From positions 1 to 58,451 of the forward strand of contig JASBUW010000081.1 in NCBI GenBank assembly GCA_030147755.1: a stretch of DNA of 58,451 nt, in the 5' to 3' direction. Below, in pieces: positions 24,158-32,938 of the stretch. Numbering within the stretch: position 1 is the stretch's first letter; every line of letters starts with the position of its first letter. This DNA comes from Parachlamydiaceae bacterium (lineage in GTDB: Bacteria > Chlamydiota > Chlamydiia > Chlamydiales > Parachlamydiaceae). A program made the position numbers and the translations under genes. The notes below the pieces were generated by a model that did no database searches, was not told the DNA's origin, and worked only from the letters and a program-made list of their open reading frames with translations.

Positions 24158-26323
24158 TTACTGCCGTTCTTGATTGATGAGGTCGTACAAGAAGAGGCCT
24201 GTAGAAGCGCGTACGCCGACGTCGCGTAGCCAAGCGGACATGCCATATCCCCAACGGGTGCGACTAGTTTTTGTGTAAAAGATATCGAGCGGTACGGAAA
24301 AGAAAACGCCCTTATCATGATACGTTTGGTTGTTAATGACATCATGTGCATTGGTGTAAGTATACCAGAAACCTAGCCGTAGACCGCTGGGAAAATAGCG
24401 CGACACTTCGGTGCGGACGCCAAAATCATCTGCCAAAAATTTCCCGATACTGACTTTGAATTGCAAGTCTGTGCAACGCCAATCGTAATACAAGTTCAAA
24501 AAGTATTGTGAACCTAAAAATTTCAGATAGTGGGGCTTAAATCCATCTAATTTACGTACACGATCCGTGAATCCAAACACATTGTGATAATCTCGTTTTT
24601 TCAGTATGGCAAAATCCATTCCAATCGCCCAACAAGAATTGACAGGATAATAGAGCCATTCTGTGGTGACGCCGCCATATTCAATTTCGAAGTATCCAAA
24701 GGCAATGCGTGTATACCATCCTTTGCCCCAATTCCAGAATTTTTCTACGTAAGCTTCATCCAACATAATGGAGCGCTGTTTATAATAATTAATGACATCT
24801 GTACGTACATTGATAATTTGAGAGGGATTTAAGATGTCTATATCACTTAAATGCTGCATATCAGAGAGGAAGTAATAGCCTAGACTGATGGAATAAAAGA
24901 CATCATCAAAAAGAAAACCATTAATGCCTGCTGTTAATCCCAACGAGTATTTAAATTTTCCGCGCGAGCTACCAAATAAAGTGTTTGTGCGCGGTGTAAT
25001 TTCCAAATTCCACCACTCTTTTTGCTTTTTAAAGAGTAAGACAGAGGTATAAAGATTAGGATAACTAGCTTCCCCTAAAGGTGTCAATAAATCTAATTCA
25101 TAGCGGCTCATCTCTTGATCACGAAAAAGACGTAAATAAGCCGCTTCGTAATGCAATTCTTGAATAGGCAATCCTAATACGGCTTGCGTGACAATTACTT
25201 CGTCGATGTCATTCGGAATAAGAGAAGATAAAACCGCATTTAAGCGCGTACGTAAAGCATATTCATCTCGATAAACCAAGTTTGTAATGGTAAAGCGCAG
25301 GACTTTGCGGCCTTCATGATCACTTAACCAAATCTCTGAAACATCAAAGCCTTGTTGATTTAAAGCGTAAATAAATTCTTCCGCCATTACGTCAGAAGGA
25401 CGCAAGCATCCCAAAGATTCAAAGTTAACGGGTGCCGAATAAGGCAAGGCATCATGTATTTTAGGCATAAAGCCTTTGGTGCATCCAAAATTGTAAAAAG
25501 TGGAAGCAGTAAAAGCAAATTTTGCACCCCGAATATAAGCAAGAGAAAAATCAAAGCTATCGAATAAGCGATATTTGACTCCCAAATGCCAATGCGTATA
25601 TTTTTTGCGTCCTTTGGGATGTTTTTCAATGGTTTGATCATGATAGGGAATGGCATCATATTCAAGCGCAAAGGCTAAACTTTGCAAATAAGTAAACGAA
25701 GAGCGACGAAAAGGCATCCAGGTCATCCCACCGAACCATTTATGGATACGTTGTGCTCCATAGCCCAAGCTGATTTCTAAATCTTGTTTGAGATAAACCT
25801 GAGTAGCAACGACATACCACGCTTTAAACGAGCGTGTTCCAATAAAATCTTCTAATCCAACGGCAAGTCCTGGTAAACGGTAATGGGTGGCTTCCGGACT
25901 AAATAAAGAAAGCTTTAGGTTGGCTCCTTTGTCTGAGTAATCACCAAAACCAAAACGTGTGAGGACAGGATCTTCTACGCCTTTAAAAACACGATATGTA
26001 CCGGTTAATTCTAGAAAATCGACAAGTTGAATGCGTAAATTATAATGCAAATAAGGAGGCACATAGCCATAGCCGATCCCTACTTCCCCTTCCTGCCCCA
26101 TGCGTGCAGAAGGCATGCTAAAATATCCTCCTTGGAGGAGATGGTTAAAAGTGACGGGAAAGCGTTCATTGAGACGTTGATTCCAATAATTGACAATCAT
26201 GAGATCTTGTAAAAGATGGGAACTTTCATCATTGTCCGAACAGCACATATCTTCTGCACTAATTAAGAGTGCCCACAGGAGTAGCAAGCAGATAAAAAAT
26301 AGGCAGTAACGAAGAATGCGCAT
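24158..26323 (-). CDS. YjbH-type outer-membrane protein
   Basis: 721 residues. An N-terminal signal peptide (about 1-23, FFICLLLLWALLISA) leads into a region resembling YjbH (DUF940): MPSARMGQEGEVGIGYGYVP, FLELTGTYRVF, and repeated amphipathic strands with aromatic ends typical of an outer-membrane beta-barrel, ending STGLFLYDLINQERQ. YjbH is known from exopolysaccharide operons and is thought to help export or position a polysaccharide. No polysaccharide genes lie next to it here. It appears to be a single-gene unit. Confidence 0.8.
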   Translation of the reverse strand: MRILRYCLFFICLLLLWALLISAEDMCCSDNDESSHLLQDLMIVNYWNQRLNERFPVTFNHLLQGGYFSMPSARMGQEGEVGIGYGYVPPYLHYNLRIQLVDFLELTGTYRVFKGVEDPVLTRFGFGDYSDKGANLKLSLFSPEATHYRLPGLAVGLEDFIGTRSFKAWYVVATQVYLKQDLEISLGYGAQRIHKWFGGMTWMPFRRSSFTYLQSLAFALEYDAIPYHDQTIEKHPKGRKKYTHWHLGVKYRLFDSFDFSLAYIRGAKFAFTASTFYNFGCTKGFMPKIHDALPYSAPVNFESLGCLRPSDVMAEEFIYALNQQGFDVSEIWLSDHEGRKVLRFTITNLVYRDEYALRTRLNAVLSSLIPNDIDEVIVTQAVLGLPIQELHYEAAYLRLFRDQEMSRYELDLLTPLGEASYPNLYTSVLLFKKQKEWWNLEITPRTNTLFGSSRGKFKYSLGLTAGINGFLFDDVFYSISLGYYFLSDMQHLSDIDILNPSQIINVRTDVINYYKQRSIMLDEAYVEKFWNWGKGWYTRIAFGYFEIEYGGVTTEWLYYPVNSCWAIGMDFAILKKRDYHNVFGFTDRVRKLDGFKPHYLKFLGSQYFLNLYYDWRCTDLQFKVSIGKFLADDFGVRTEVSRYFPSGLRLGFWYTYTNAHDVINNQTYHDKGVFFSVPLDIFYTKTSRTRWGYGMSAWLRDVGVRASTGLFLYDLINQERQ

Positions 26324-26452
26324 ATACCTGGGTAAAGTAGGATAACAGAATGAATGCTAAGTATTTGGGTTAAAGAAGGAAAAGAATACGATGCTTTTTG
26401 CTTAAAAGCAAGTCTTACGCACCAAAAAAGCCAAGTTTTGAAGTTGTATACA

Positions 26453-27907
26453 TTAAAATAAATGATCTAATATCAATTGATTATCGACGCAGCTGAAATA
26501 ATATTCATTTTCTTTTACCCCATAAGGTGTGATAAGTGTCATAAATAAGGCCTTTCGTGTTTGTGTTTTCATTAAAAAAACCATTTTCTTTCGCTCTAAA
26601 TCTTCTGCATCTTCTCGTGTCATTGCATACAATGTATTATAGAATTTTATTTCGCATAAGTTAATGCATTGATCTGCTCTATCAACCAAAAGATCAATTT
26701 CTGCTCCTTGTTCAACTGTTTTTTTAGGAGGAAAAAATTGCCAATGCGATTCTTTTGTGTGTACTCCTCCTATTTCTAAATATTCTTTGATTTTAGAAAT
26801 GTGTTTGAGGCAAATATTTTCAAAAGCGTATCCCGCCCATGTATGCCAAGTAGAAGATGTTTGAATTTTACTCCAATAATCTTGATCTGTTCCTTGAAGA
26901 ATACTTTGTTTAACGCCATCAATCCATGTAAGATAAAATAAACTATACTCATCAATGAGGCGATATTTACGTTCTTTTACCTGCTTGCCATAAGATTGAG
27001 TGCTCATAATGAATCCCGATTCTTCTAACTCGATTAATAAATCGCTAAAACGCCCTCCCTTAGGGAAGTCAAGTACAGCCACAAGCTCTTTTTGGGTCAT
27101 TCCTGCACGTTTATTGGCAAGTTCACGCACAATCCTGACAAGCTTGTAAGCATCATCAAATAGTGAATCGTAAAGATTATGAAATTCTTTTAAAAGAGGA
27201 CTCTGCGGAGTAAAGCATAAAGTATTGATGTTTTGAGCAGAAGATTTCCCACGTTCCACATAATTGAGGTATTTGGGTACTCCCCCTGTAGCCATATAAA
27301 GTTCTACAATTTGTTTTCTTGTGAGATAGATTTGGCGAGAATGAAAGTACTCTTCAACTTCAGATAAAGAAAAAGGTTGTAATCTAATTTCTGCGCTTAA
27401 TCTGCCATGCAATCCACCTCGATCATTAATCACTTTTTTAATCATCCATGAGGCTGCAGAACCACAAATAATCAAAAGGATATTGGATAGACGAGAAGCA
27501 TGCCGATTCCAAAAATAATCAAGCGCTTGTAAAAAACCAGATTTAGGAGAGGCTAACCAGGGCAGTTCATCAAAAAATAAGATGATTTTTTGAGAAGAAC
27601 TGATAGATTTAAGGACTTGAGTCAGATGATAAAAAGCCTCACTCCAATTTTTAGGAACTAGATACTCACCTTCAGATTTAAATAATGCGATAAATTCACG
27701 ATGAAAATTGACTAATTGTTCTTTTGTATGAGCTCCTTTGCTTCCTGTTATTTCAAAATAAATACCTGAATCTTTAAAAAATTGATTAATTAAAAATGTC
27801 TTTCCAATACGTCTTCGACCATAAATAGCTAAAAATTCAGCCTTTTCCGATTTATATAACTTTTCAAGGATCTGTTTTTCACGTTGTCGACCTACGATCT
27901 TATCCAT
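26453..27907 (-). CDS. AAA ATPase, archaeal-type with DUF234-like C terminus (2)
   Basis: 484 residues. It begins IVGRQREKQILEKLY, Walker A is GRRRIGKT, Walker B is IILFFDELPW, and ICGSAASWM is the sensor region. A winged-helix-like middle (AGMTQKELVAVLDFPKGGRF) is followed by AEIDLLVDRADQCINLCEIKFYN, a PD-(D/E)XK-like nuclease core. Such proteins are widespread but functionally undefined, possibly DNA-directed. A TCCTG-N8-CAGGA inverted repeat (27917-27934) sits 10 bases before the start codon. Together with the ATPases at 9732 and 45444 it makes three related genes in 37 kb. Confidence 0.85.
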   Translation of the reverse strand: MDKIVGRQREKQILEKLYKSEKAEFLAIYGRRRIGKTFLINQFFKDSGIYFEITGSKGAHTKEQLVNFHREFIALFKSEGEYLVPKNWSEAFYHLTQVLKSISSSQKIILFFDELPWLASPKSGFLQALDYFWNRHASRLSNILLIICGSAASWMIKKVINDRGGLHGRLSAEIRLQPFSLSEVEEYFHSRQIYLTRKQIVELYMATGGVPKYLNYVERGKSSAQNINTLCFTPQSPLLKEFHNLYDSLFDDAYKLVRIVRELANKRAGMTQKELVAVLDFPKGGRFSDLLIELEESGFIMSTQSYGKQVKERKYRLIDEYSLFYLTWIDGVKQSILQGTDQDYWSKIQTSSTWHTWAGYAFENICLKHISKIKEYLEIGGVHTKESHWQFFPPKKTVEQGAEIDLLVDRADQCINLCEIKFYNTLYAMTREDAEDLERKKMVFLMKTQTRKALFMTLITPYGVKENEYYFSCVDNQLILDHLF

Positions 27908-27916
27908 GTCCTGTTT

Positions 27917-27934
27917 TCCTGTAATTATTCAGGA
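27917..27934. promoter_or_regulatory. Inverted repeat at the ATPase 2 start
   Basis: TCCTG-N8-CAGGA lies just upstream of the leftward start codon at 27907. On the minus strand its inner arm supplies the ACAGGA that may act as ribosome-binding site, so a bound protein or RNA fold would affect expression. Confidence 0.4.
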
Positions 27935-28087
27935 AGTCGTCAAAAGTTTAACGCAGAGGCGCGGAGAAAGACCAAGGATAGCAAGGATTAGCTTTCTAAG
28001 GAATGTGATAGGAAAAACTCAGATTTTCTGTTTTTGAACCTACCTTTCCTTTCTCCACGCCTTTGCGTTAAACTTTTGATGATTTCC
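27931..28087. repeat. Long inverted repeat with TTTAACGCAGAGG arms
   Basis: Bases 27931-27970 and 28049-28087 are near-complementary 40-base arms (GTCAAAAGTTTAACGCAGAG versus CTTTGCGTTAAACTTTTGAT, few mismatches) around a 78-base unpaired middle. Similar AACGCAGAGGCGCGGAG sequences are scattered in many bacterial genomes. Located between ATPase 2 and nqrA. Confidence 0.65.
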
Positions 28088-28148
28088 TCTAGGTGGTTAT
28101 ATTTTCCTTCTTCTTTTAAGATAACAGTTTTTTTGATGAAAATCAATA

Positions 28149-28265
28149 GATATCGCTACTTATCATGCTATAAGTGGCGAAAAGCCTCTAAAAAAGCGAG
28201 ATAATGCCACTTATCATACGATAACTGGCATTATCTATTAAAATAAGGGAGATAATGCCGCTTTT
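28149..28265. repeat. Tandem 51-bp repeats each with a palindrome
   Basis: Units begin at 28149, 28200 and 28251 (GATATCGCTACTTATC, GATAATGCCACTTATC, GATAATGCCGCTTTTA), a period of exactly 51 bp. The first two contain 24-bp palindromes GCTACTTAT-N6-ATAAGTGGC (28155-28178) and GCCACTTAT-N6-ATAACTGGC (28206-28229); the third is a half unit. Overlapping these, AGATAATGCCA/TGGCATTATCT is a perfect 11-bp inverted repeat. The array lies 90 bases before nqrA and 240 bases before the ATPase 2 start. Confidence 0.7.
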
Positions 28266-28353
28266 AGCATTTAGATTAATATTAAACGACTCTTGCTTAA
28301 AACATGTTTTTGGATTAATTTTTAATTATTCATTTCTCAGAAGGAATTTTGGT

Positions 28354-29745
28354 ATGACCCATATAAAAATCAGCAAAGGATTAGATATTCCCCTTAAGGG
28401 TCAGCCAGAAGGCCAGCCGCAGCTGCTTGTTCCTGGCGGAGAAGTTTCTGTCCTGACGACTCCTCATCATATTGGTTTAGATTTAAGTGCTTTTGAAGAG
28501 ACTAAATTTAAAATTTTAACTCAATTAGAAGATAAAGTGAAGTTGGGGCAACCTTTAGTAGAAGATAAGGATTCTCCCGGTCGCTTCTTTGTCTCTCCTG
28601 CGGGAGGCGTGATACGAGAAATTCGCAGAGGACTCAAGCGTCGCTTATTAGACATTGTCATTGAAGTGGCTCCTCAAGAAGAAATCGAGCAACATCCTTT
28701 CATTGAACTTTCTCATGTATCGCGCCAAGAATTGATCGAACGCTTGAAGTTAGGAGGACTATTCACACACATTCGTCAGCGCCCTTTTAACTTTTTAGCT
28801 AATCCACAAAAAATTCCACGTAGCATCTTCGTTAAAGCTGTGGAATCTGCTCCTTTTGCGCCACCTGCTGAAATGCAAGTGAGTGGCTATGAAAGAGAAT
28901 TTCAAATGGGATTAGATGCTTTAGCTAAATTAACAGAGGGGGCTGTGCATCTTGTGTATCGCCAAGGCACAACAGCCCGTGCTTTTCTGGATGCCAAACA
29001 TGTGCAAAAGCATACAGTGGAGGGGCCTCATCCTGTAGGAAATGTGTCCTTGCATATCCAAAGGATTGATCCCATTCGCTCGGTAGAAGATGTCATCTGG
29101 ACAGTCACAGCGCGTGATGTGGTTGCCATTGGCTATTTTTTATTAAGAGGACATTATTTTGTGCCACGCATTGTGAGTATTGCAGGGCCCGGTATTATTG
29201 AAGGGAGAACAGGGTATTTCAAATTGCGCGAAGGATTCCCCATTTCGGCTTTGATTGCTGGCCGCCTTAAAAAGGGAGCTGTACGCTTAATTTCAGGGGA
29301 TCCGCTTAATGGTCATCAGGTTGAACCGGAAGACTTTTTAGGTTATGAGGATACGACTTTTTGTGCGATCCCCGAGAATACTAAGCGAGAATTTCTTCAT
29401 TTCTTCCGTTTAGGATCCGATAAATATACATTTAGTGGAACTTACCTATCAGGCCATCTGGATAATCGTCAACGTCGTTATGATTTCACGACGAATCAAC
29501 ATGGAGAAACGCGCGCTTTTATCGATGCGACACTTTATGACGAAGTGATGCCTCTCGATATTCCGACCATGCATCTTGTCAAAGCCATTTTAGCTGATGA
29601 TTACGACTTGGCAGCCGAATTGGGATTATTAGAAGTAGACAGCGAAGATTTTGCGCTGCCGAGCTTTGTGTGTCCCTCTAAAATCGAAATGGTAGACATT
29701 ATCAGAAATGGATTGCGTCGTTATGCGACCGATATGCTCAAATAA
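28354..29745 (+). CDS. nqrA: Na+-translocating NADH:quinone reductase subunit A
   Basis: 463 residues from the ATG at 28354, which has AGAAGGA at good spacing; an upstream ATG at 28255 would add an unrelated 33-residue tail. Typical NqrA sequence: ISKGLDIPLKGQPEG at the start, FKILTQLEDKVKLGQPLVEDK, SPAGGVIREIRRGLKRRLLDIVIEV (biotinyl/lipoyl-like fold), and SGTYLSGHLDNRQRRYDFTTNQHGE near the end. NqrA is the cytoplasmic, quinone-binding subunit of the sodium pump NQR. nqrB-F are not in the window, matching Chlamydia where nqrA stands apart. A strong hairpin terminator follows at once. Confidence 0.96.
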   Translation: MTHIKISKGLDIPLKGQPEGQPQLLVPGGEVSVLTTPHHIGLDLSAFEETKFKILTQLEDKVKLGQPLVEDKDSPGRFFVSPAGGVIREIRRGLKRRLLDIVIEVAPQEEIEQHPFIELSHVSRQELIERLKLGGLFTHIRQRPFNFLANPQKIPRSIFVKAVESAPFAPPAEMQVSGYEREFQMGLDALAKLTEGAVHLVYRQGTTARAFLDAKHVQKHTVEGPHPVGNVSLHIQRIDPIRSVEDVIWTVTARDVVAIGYFLLRGHYFVPRIVSIAGPGIIEGRTGYFKLREGFPISALIAGRLKKGAVRLISGDPLNGHQVEPEDFLGYEDTTFCAIPENTKREFLHFFRLGSDKYTFSGTYLSGHLDNRQRRYDFTTNQHGETRAFIDATLYDEVMPLDIPTMHLVKAILADDYDLAAELGLLEVDSEDFALPSFVCPSKIEMVDIIRNGLRRYATDMLK

Positions 29746-29746
29746 A

Positions 29747-29781
29747 TTTGTTGTATAAATAATTTTTATTTATACAACAAA
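29747..29781. terminator. Bidirectional terminator between nqrA and the leftward gene at 29809
   Basis: TTTGTTGTATAAATA (29747-29761) and TATTTATACAACAAA (29767-29781) pair perfectly over 15 bp with a 5-base loop. It lies between the stop codons of two convergent genes and so may serve both. Confidence 0.75.
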
Positions 29782-29808
29782 AGTTTATTAATAAAATTAA
29801 TTTAATTA

Positions 29809-30207
29809 TTATTCGTAATAGTCTGGAAATAGAGGAGCTGGCTTGTAAAATGTGCGGGCATCATAAAAAGGCCTTACATTGACGGGATCAATCATAATAG
29901 CACAAAATTGATAAGCGGCTTTAGGAACAGCCATAACAATTGCTACAGGAGTATGTAACAAATGAAGAAGACTGGTTTCTGCATTTTTTAAAGCATCTTT
30001 TAACGTATAATAATCAGAAAATAAACAACCTAATACATTTAAAATAACTGATACTAAATCTTGCATAGCTTGTAGAGGAAATTTAATAATCTCTACTGCT
30101 GTATCCAACGGAATCACAATAATAGCGCCTAGGCGTCCCGTCGTCTTTAAAATGTCATAGATATCATTTTGCAAATACATATTTGTGACAAAAAAACTAG
30201 ATCTCAT
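29809..30207 (-). CDS. Hypothetical protein with hydrophobic segments
   Basis: 132 residues with several weakly hydrophobic stretches (GAIIVIPLDTAVEII, QDLVSVILNVLGCLF, TPVAIVMAVPKAAYQFCAIM), interrupted by charged residues, and an aromatic, proline-rich C terminus (YDARTFYKPAPLFPDYYE). The pattern suits membrane association without classical transmembrane helices. Preceded by a GGAAG-type site. It is converging on nqrA. No family recognised; it may be specific to environmental chlamydiae. Confidence 0.6.
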   Translation of the reverse strand: MRSSFFVTNMYLQNDIYDILKTTGRLGAIIVIPLDTAVEIIKFPLQAMQDLVSVILNVLGCLFSDYYTLKDALKNAETSLLHLLHTPVAIVMAVPKAAYQFCAIMIDPVNVRPFYDARTFYKPAPLFPDYYE

Positions 30208-30446
30208 TTTTTCTTATCTTCCTTTTTTATGTTTGTTTGAAATTATATCTTTTTAATTAAATTAACATTAGTTTATAATATTAATATTTAATTGTTTTTA
30301 ATTTATTAAATTTGTTTAATTAAAAAATTAAGATGTGAAAAAAATCGTTGTATTAAATCAACATTTTAAGTTAAAATTTTCTATATCTTGTGTTTGTGAA
30401 AAATTTGATCCTTAAAAATTAACCTTATAAACAAATTAGGATAACT

Positions 30447-31400
30447 ATGTTAAAAAAAATGATGATGTCTTTAGTGACTTTGCTTACTTGTGCGACAAGC
30501 GCGTTTGCTGCTCTCCCTGCGCAAATGCCTGATCAATTTACTGTAACGGAACGTTTTTTTTCTCTCACCTCTACTTTTGATATTGAGAGCTCACATTTTA
30601 AACTGGGTAAAGTGCATCGTAAATTGCTGAGTTTAAAACTGGAATATGATTTTTATGATAATGATGAAATGCTCCAAGCTAAAGCACGTATGCGTTGGTT
30701 ATCGTGGGGAGCCACTTTTGATATTACTGATGGTTTAGATGTTCCGATGGGACGTGTAGAGCAACGTATTTTCACATTTTTCCCCACTTTTGATATTATT
30801 TCTCCAGTAGAGCAGAAACAAGCGACAGCAAAATTAAATTTTTGGGGCACAAAATATACATTGAGAGATCCGGTGACAGAGCGTGAAATGGCGACAATTT
30901 CACGTCCATTTTTTAGCTTTTTCTATGATTGTTGGACGGTCGACATTTTGGATCATTACCTCATGGCAGAAAAAAATATTAATCCCGCTATGTTTATTCT
31001 GATTGCAGCTTTCCAAACGGATCGAGACAATTGGAGACGTCAACAACAAGTTCAAGATGAAATAGAGCGACAAAACAAGAAAAATAGAGGCTATGCAGGT
31101 AGCCTAGTGACTGCGGATAGTCAAGCAGATGAATCGATGGAGCTACTTCAGCAGCAACTCGCTTCTTTACAAGGCAACTTTGAAGACGTGGAAGTGACGC
31201 ATGCAGATCTTGAGAAGGTGGATCACCTTGTGCAGAACTTTCCTTTCAATGAAGAGAGTTTAGCGGAACTATCAGACAATGAACGCATGATAGAAGGGAT
31301 GAATCAACTCGTGCCCTTGCTGAGTGATGACCAACTTTCTCATTCTGAAAAAGGCGCTTTATTTTATCTCATGCACAGCAAAATTCAAGAGATGAAATAA
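30447..31400 (+). CDS. Exported LURP-one/tubby-like fold protein
   Basis: 317 residues. A clear signal peptide (MLKKMMMSLVTLLTCATSAFA, cut before ALP) precedes about 150 residues with the alternating beta pattern of LURP-one-related (YxjI-like) proteins: FTVTERFFSLTSTFDI, LEYDFYDNDEMLQAKARM, FTFFPTFDI, ATAKLNFWGTKYTLRD, ATISRPFFSFFYDCWTVDIL. That fold is shared with tubby and phospholipid scramblases and may bind lipid. Residues 190-317 are a helical, charged tail. Family members are usually cytosolic; export would be unusual. A hairpin terminator follows. Confidence 0.7.
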   Translation: MLKKMMMSLVTLLTCATSAFAALPAQMPDQFTVTERFFSLTSTFDIESSHFKLGKVHRKLLSLKLEYDFYDNDEMLQAKARMRWLSWGATFDITDGLDVPMGRVEQRIFTFFPTFDIISPVEQKQATAKLNFWGTKYTLRDPVTEREMATISRPFFSFFYDCWTVDILDHYLMAEKNINPAMFILIAAFQTDRDNWRRQQQVQDEIERQNKKNRGYAGSLVTADSQADESMELLQQQLASLQGNFEDVEVTHADLEKVDHLVQNFPFNEESLAELSDNERMIEGMNQLVPLLSDDQLSHSEKGALFYLMHSKIQEMK

Positions 31401-31410
31401 ATTTCGTGGT

Positions 31411-31436
31411 AAAAGGAGAATTTTTCTCCTTTTATT
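31411..31436 (+). terminator. Rho-independent terminator
   Basis: AAAAGGAGA (31411-31419) pairs with TCTCCTTTT (31425-31433) around ATTTT and is followed by further T residues. It begins 11 bases after the stop codon of the gene ending at 31400. Confidence 0.8.
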
Positions 31437-31566
31437 TCTCATCAATCAGGTAAGCGTTCGGCCAATACTTACACATCTTTATTAGAAATTAAATTATTTC
31501 TATAATTGTATAAATATATTATAATTAATTATAGATAATGTGATTTAATTAACAAGGGAGATGTTT

Positions 31567-31947
31567 ATGACAGAAATTAATCCTTCTTATTCATCATATA
31601 ATCTATATTCAATAGGATCTCCTAACAATACTGTGGGGCTTCCTCAAACAAGTTCTAATAATGAAGAAGTGTTTAAAGATTTCCGTATTGCGATAGTAAG
31701 TACGGATGGGAAATCGGCTTCCATCCCAAAGACAATTTCTGTGAGTGATATTGAACATCTAAATTTTTCATTTGTCGAAGATCTTAACGTAGCTGAACAA
31801 GAGGAACTTATTAACCAAGCTAAAGATCGATTGAGTGAGATACAACAAGAGCAAGATAAATCACCCACAGGTGAGTATAAGGAGCAGTTGGATAAGCTTC
31901 AAAACAGCCTTGAGGCGTTAATCAATAATCTTTCATCTAGTTTATGA
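31567..31947 (+). CDS. Hypothetical small acidic protein
   Basis: 126 residues from the ATG at 31567, which sits 6 bases after AAGGGAG; the ATG at 31561 is too close to that site. The first 35 residues are Ser/Asn/Tyr-rich and probably disordered, and the C-terminal half (about 68-126) is an acidic coiled-coil helix (VAEQEELINQAKDRLSEIQQ). No signal or membrane segment. A disordered start followed by a helix resembles type III-secreted chlamydial proteins, but nothing specific supports that. Single-gene unit with a downstream hairpin. Confidence 0.6.
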   Translation: MTEINPSYSSYNLYSIGSPNNTVGLPQTSSNNEEVFKDFRIAIVSTDGKSASIPKTISVSDIEHLNFSFVEDLNVAEQEELINQAKDRLSEIQQEQDKSPTGEYKEQLDKLQNSLEALINNLSSSL

Positions 31948-31957
31948 TTTCTTTTTA

Positions 31958-31993
31958 CACTCTGTGGTGATTTTAATTTATGACCACAGAGTG
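31958..31993. terminator. CACTCTGTGGT hairpin between convergent genes
   Basis: CACTCTGTGGT (31958-31968) and ACCACAGAGTG (31983-31993) pair perfectly over 11 bp. The ACCACAGAG arm also forms the much longer hairpin at 40014-40078, so this is probably a member of a dispersed repeat family used here as a terminator. Confidence 0.6.
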
Positions 31994-32009
31994 CATAAGG
32001 GGGAGGCGC

Positions 32010-32651
32010 TCAATCTTTTTTCATCATGACTTGCTTAAAAGCGGCCACAATTGCTGCCCCAATAAAAATACCCGGAGCTGAAATAAAAAGACCTAGTAAA
32101 ACCGCTGTGAGTGTGACATAGCGTAGCTGATCTTGTCCGCTGACAATTTGCCCAAGATTGCGAATATAGTAGACAATTTCATCTGCGAAATAATAGCCCG
32201 CCACCATCCCAATGATTAACCCGCCTAGGATGTTATTGAAAAAAAGTACGAGCAAGCCTACAATCAATAAAACATAAATGATTGTCTGTTCTTTATTATG
32301 CCTAGCATAATCATACAGCTCGTCCACTTTTTTGGAGTCACGCATATTGCGAAAGGTATCGCGCACTTTATCTTCCATTGATTCGTGATGATCTTTCTTG
32401 GGTTCATCTCGACTCTCATGAGGTTTGTAATCACTTGTCGCATTTCTCCATTTATCTTGCGTTTCACCTGTAGGTCCTATGGTGGATTCAGAAGAAGGTT
32501 TGGATGGACCAGACGCTGTAGGCTGTATAGGAATCGGCCCCTGAGAAGAGGAAGAAGAGGGTGTGATAGGAGGTTTATCATTTGGGCCTGATGGCTTAGG
32601 AGATTGAGAGCCTCCTAAGGGCTTAGCATCATTAGAACCATTTGTATCCAT
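32010..32651 (-). CDS. Hypothetical membrane protein with Pro/Ser-rich cytoplasmic domain
   Basis: 213 residues from the ATG at 32651, preceded by AAAGGA; a start at 32702 would add a non-typical tail. Residues 1-75 are low-complexity Pro/Ser/Gly/Thr, 75-130 are charged and helical, and the rest holds three hydrophobic helices (TIIYVLLIVGLLVLFFNNIL, GGLIIGMVAGYYFA, and VTLTAVLLGLFISAPGIFIG with its continuation). There is no signal peptide, so the polar domain should face the cytoplasm. Family unknown; two close hydrophobic helices make an inclusion-membrane role conceivable. Confidence 0.65.
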   Translation of the reverse strand: MDTNGSNDAKPLGGSQSPKPSGPNDKPPITPSSSSSQGPIPIQPTASGPSKPSSESTIGPTGETQDKWRNATSDYKPHESRDEPKKDHHESMEDKVRDTFRNMRDSKKVDELYDYARHNKEQTIIYVLLIVGLLVLFFNNILGGLIIGMVAGYYFADEIVYYIRNLGQIVSGQDQLRYVTLTAVLLGLFISAPGIFIGAAIVAAFKQVMMKKD

Positions 32652-32867
32652 AAATTTTTCCTTTGTATAAATTGCTTTAAATCTTGCGGTACAATTAAAC
32701 AAATAAGACAGAGTACCTAAAAATGCTTGTCCCTGTTATAACTTTCATGAATCAACTATGCAATCATTTTTTGAGGTATTAAGATGACTCTTCCTTGTCT
32801 GTTTTCTTGCAAGAAGATTGCCAATTATTTAAAATGAAGAGGTTTTAGTTCTTATATTAATTACACC

Positions 32868-32896
32868 TTGTATATTTTTAAAAAAAATGTTATAAT
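32868..32896 (+). promoter_or_regulatory. Sigma-70-like promoter of the type II secretion operon
   Basis: TTGTAT (32868-32873) and TATAAT (32891-32896) are separated by 17 bases and lie 43 bases before the first gene of the cluster. The match to consensus is good and no terminator intervenes. Confidence 0.65.
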
Positions 32897-32938
32897 TAAT
32901 TATAAAAACAAGAACGTTTTTAAAGAGATAAAAAATTT

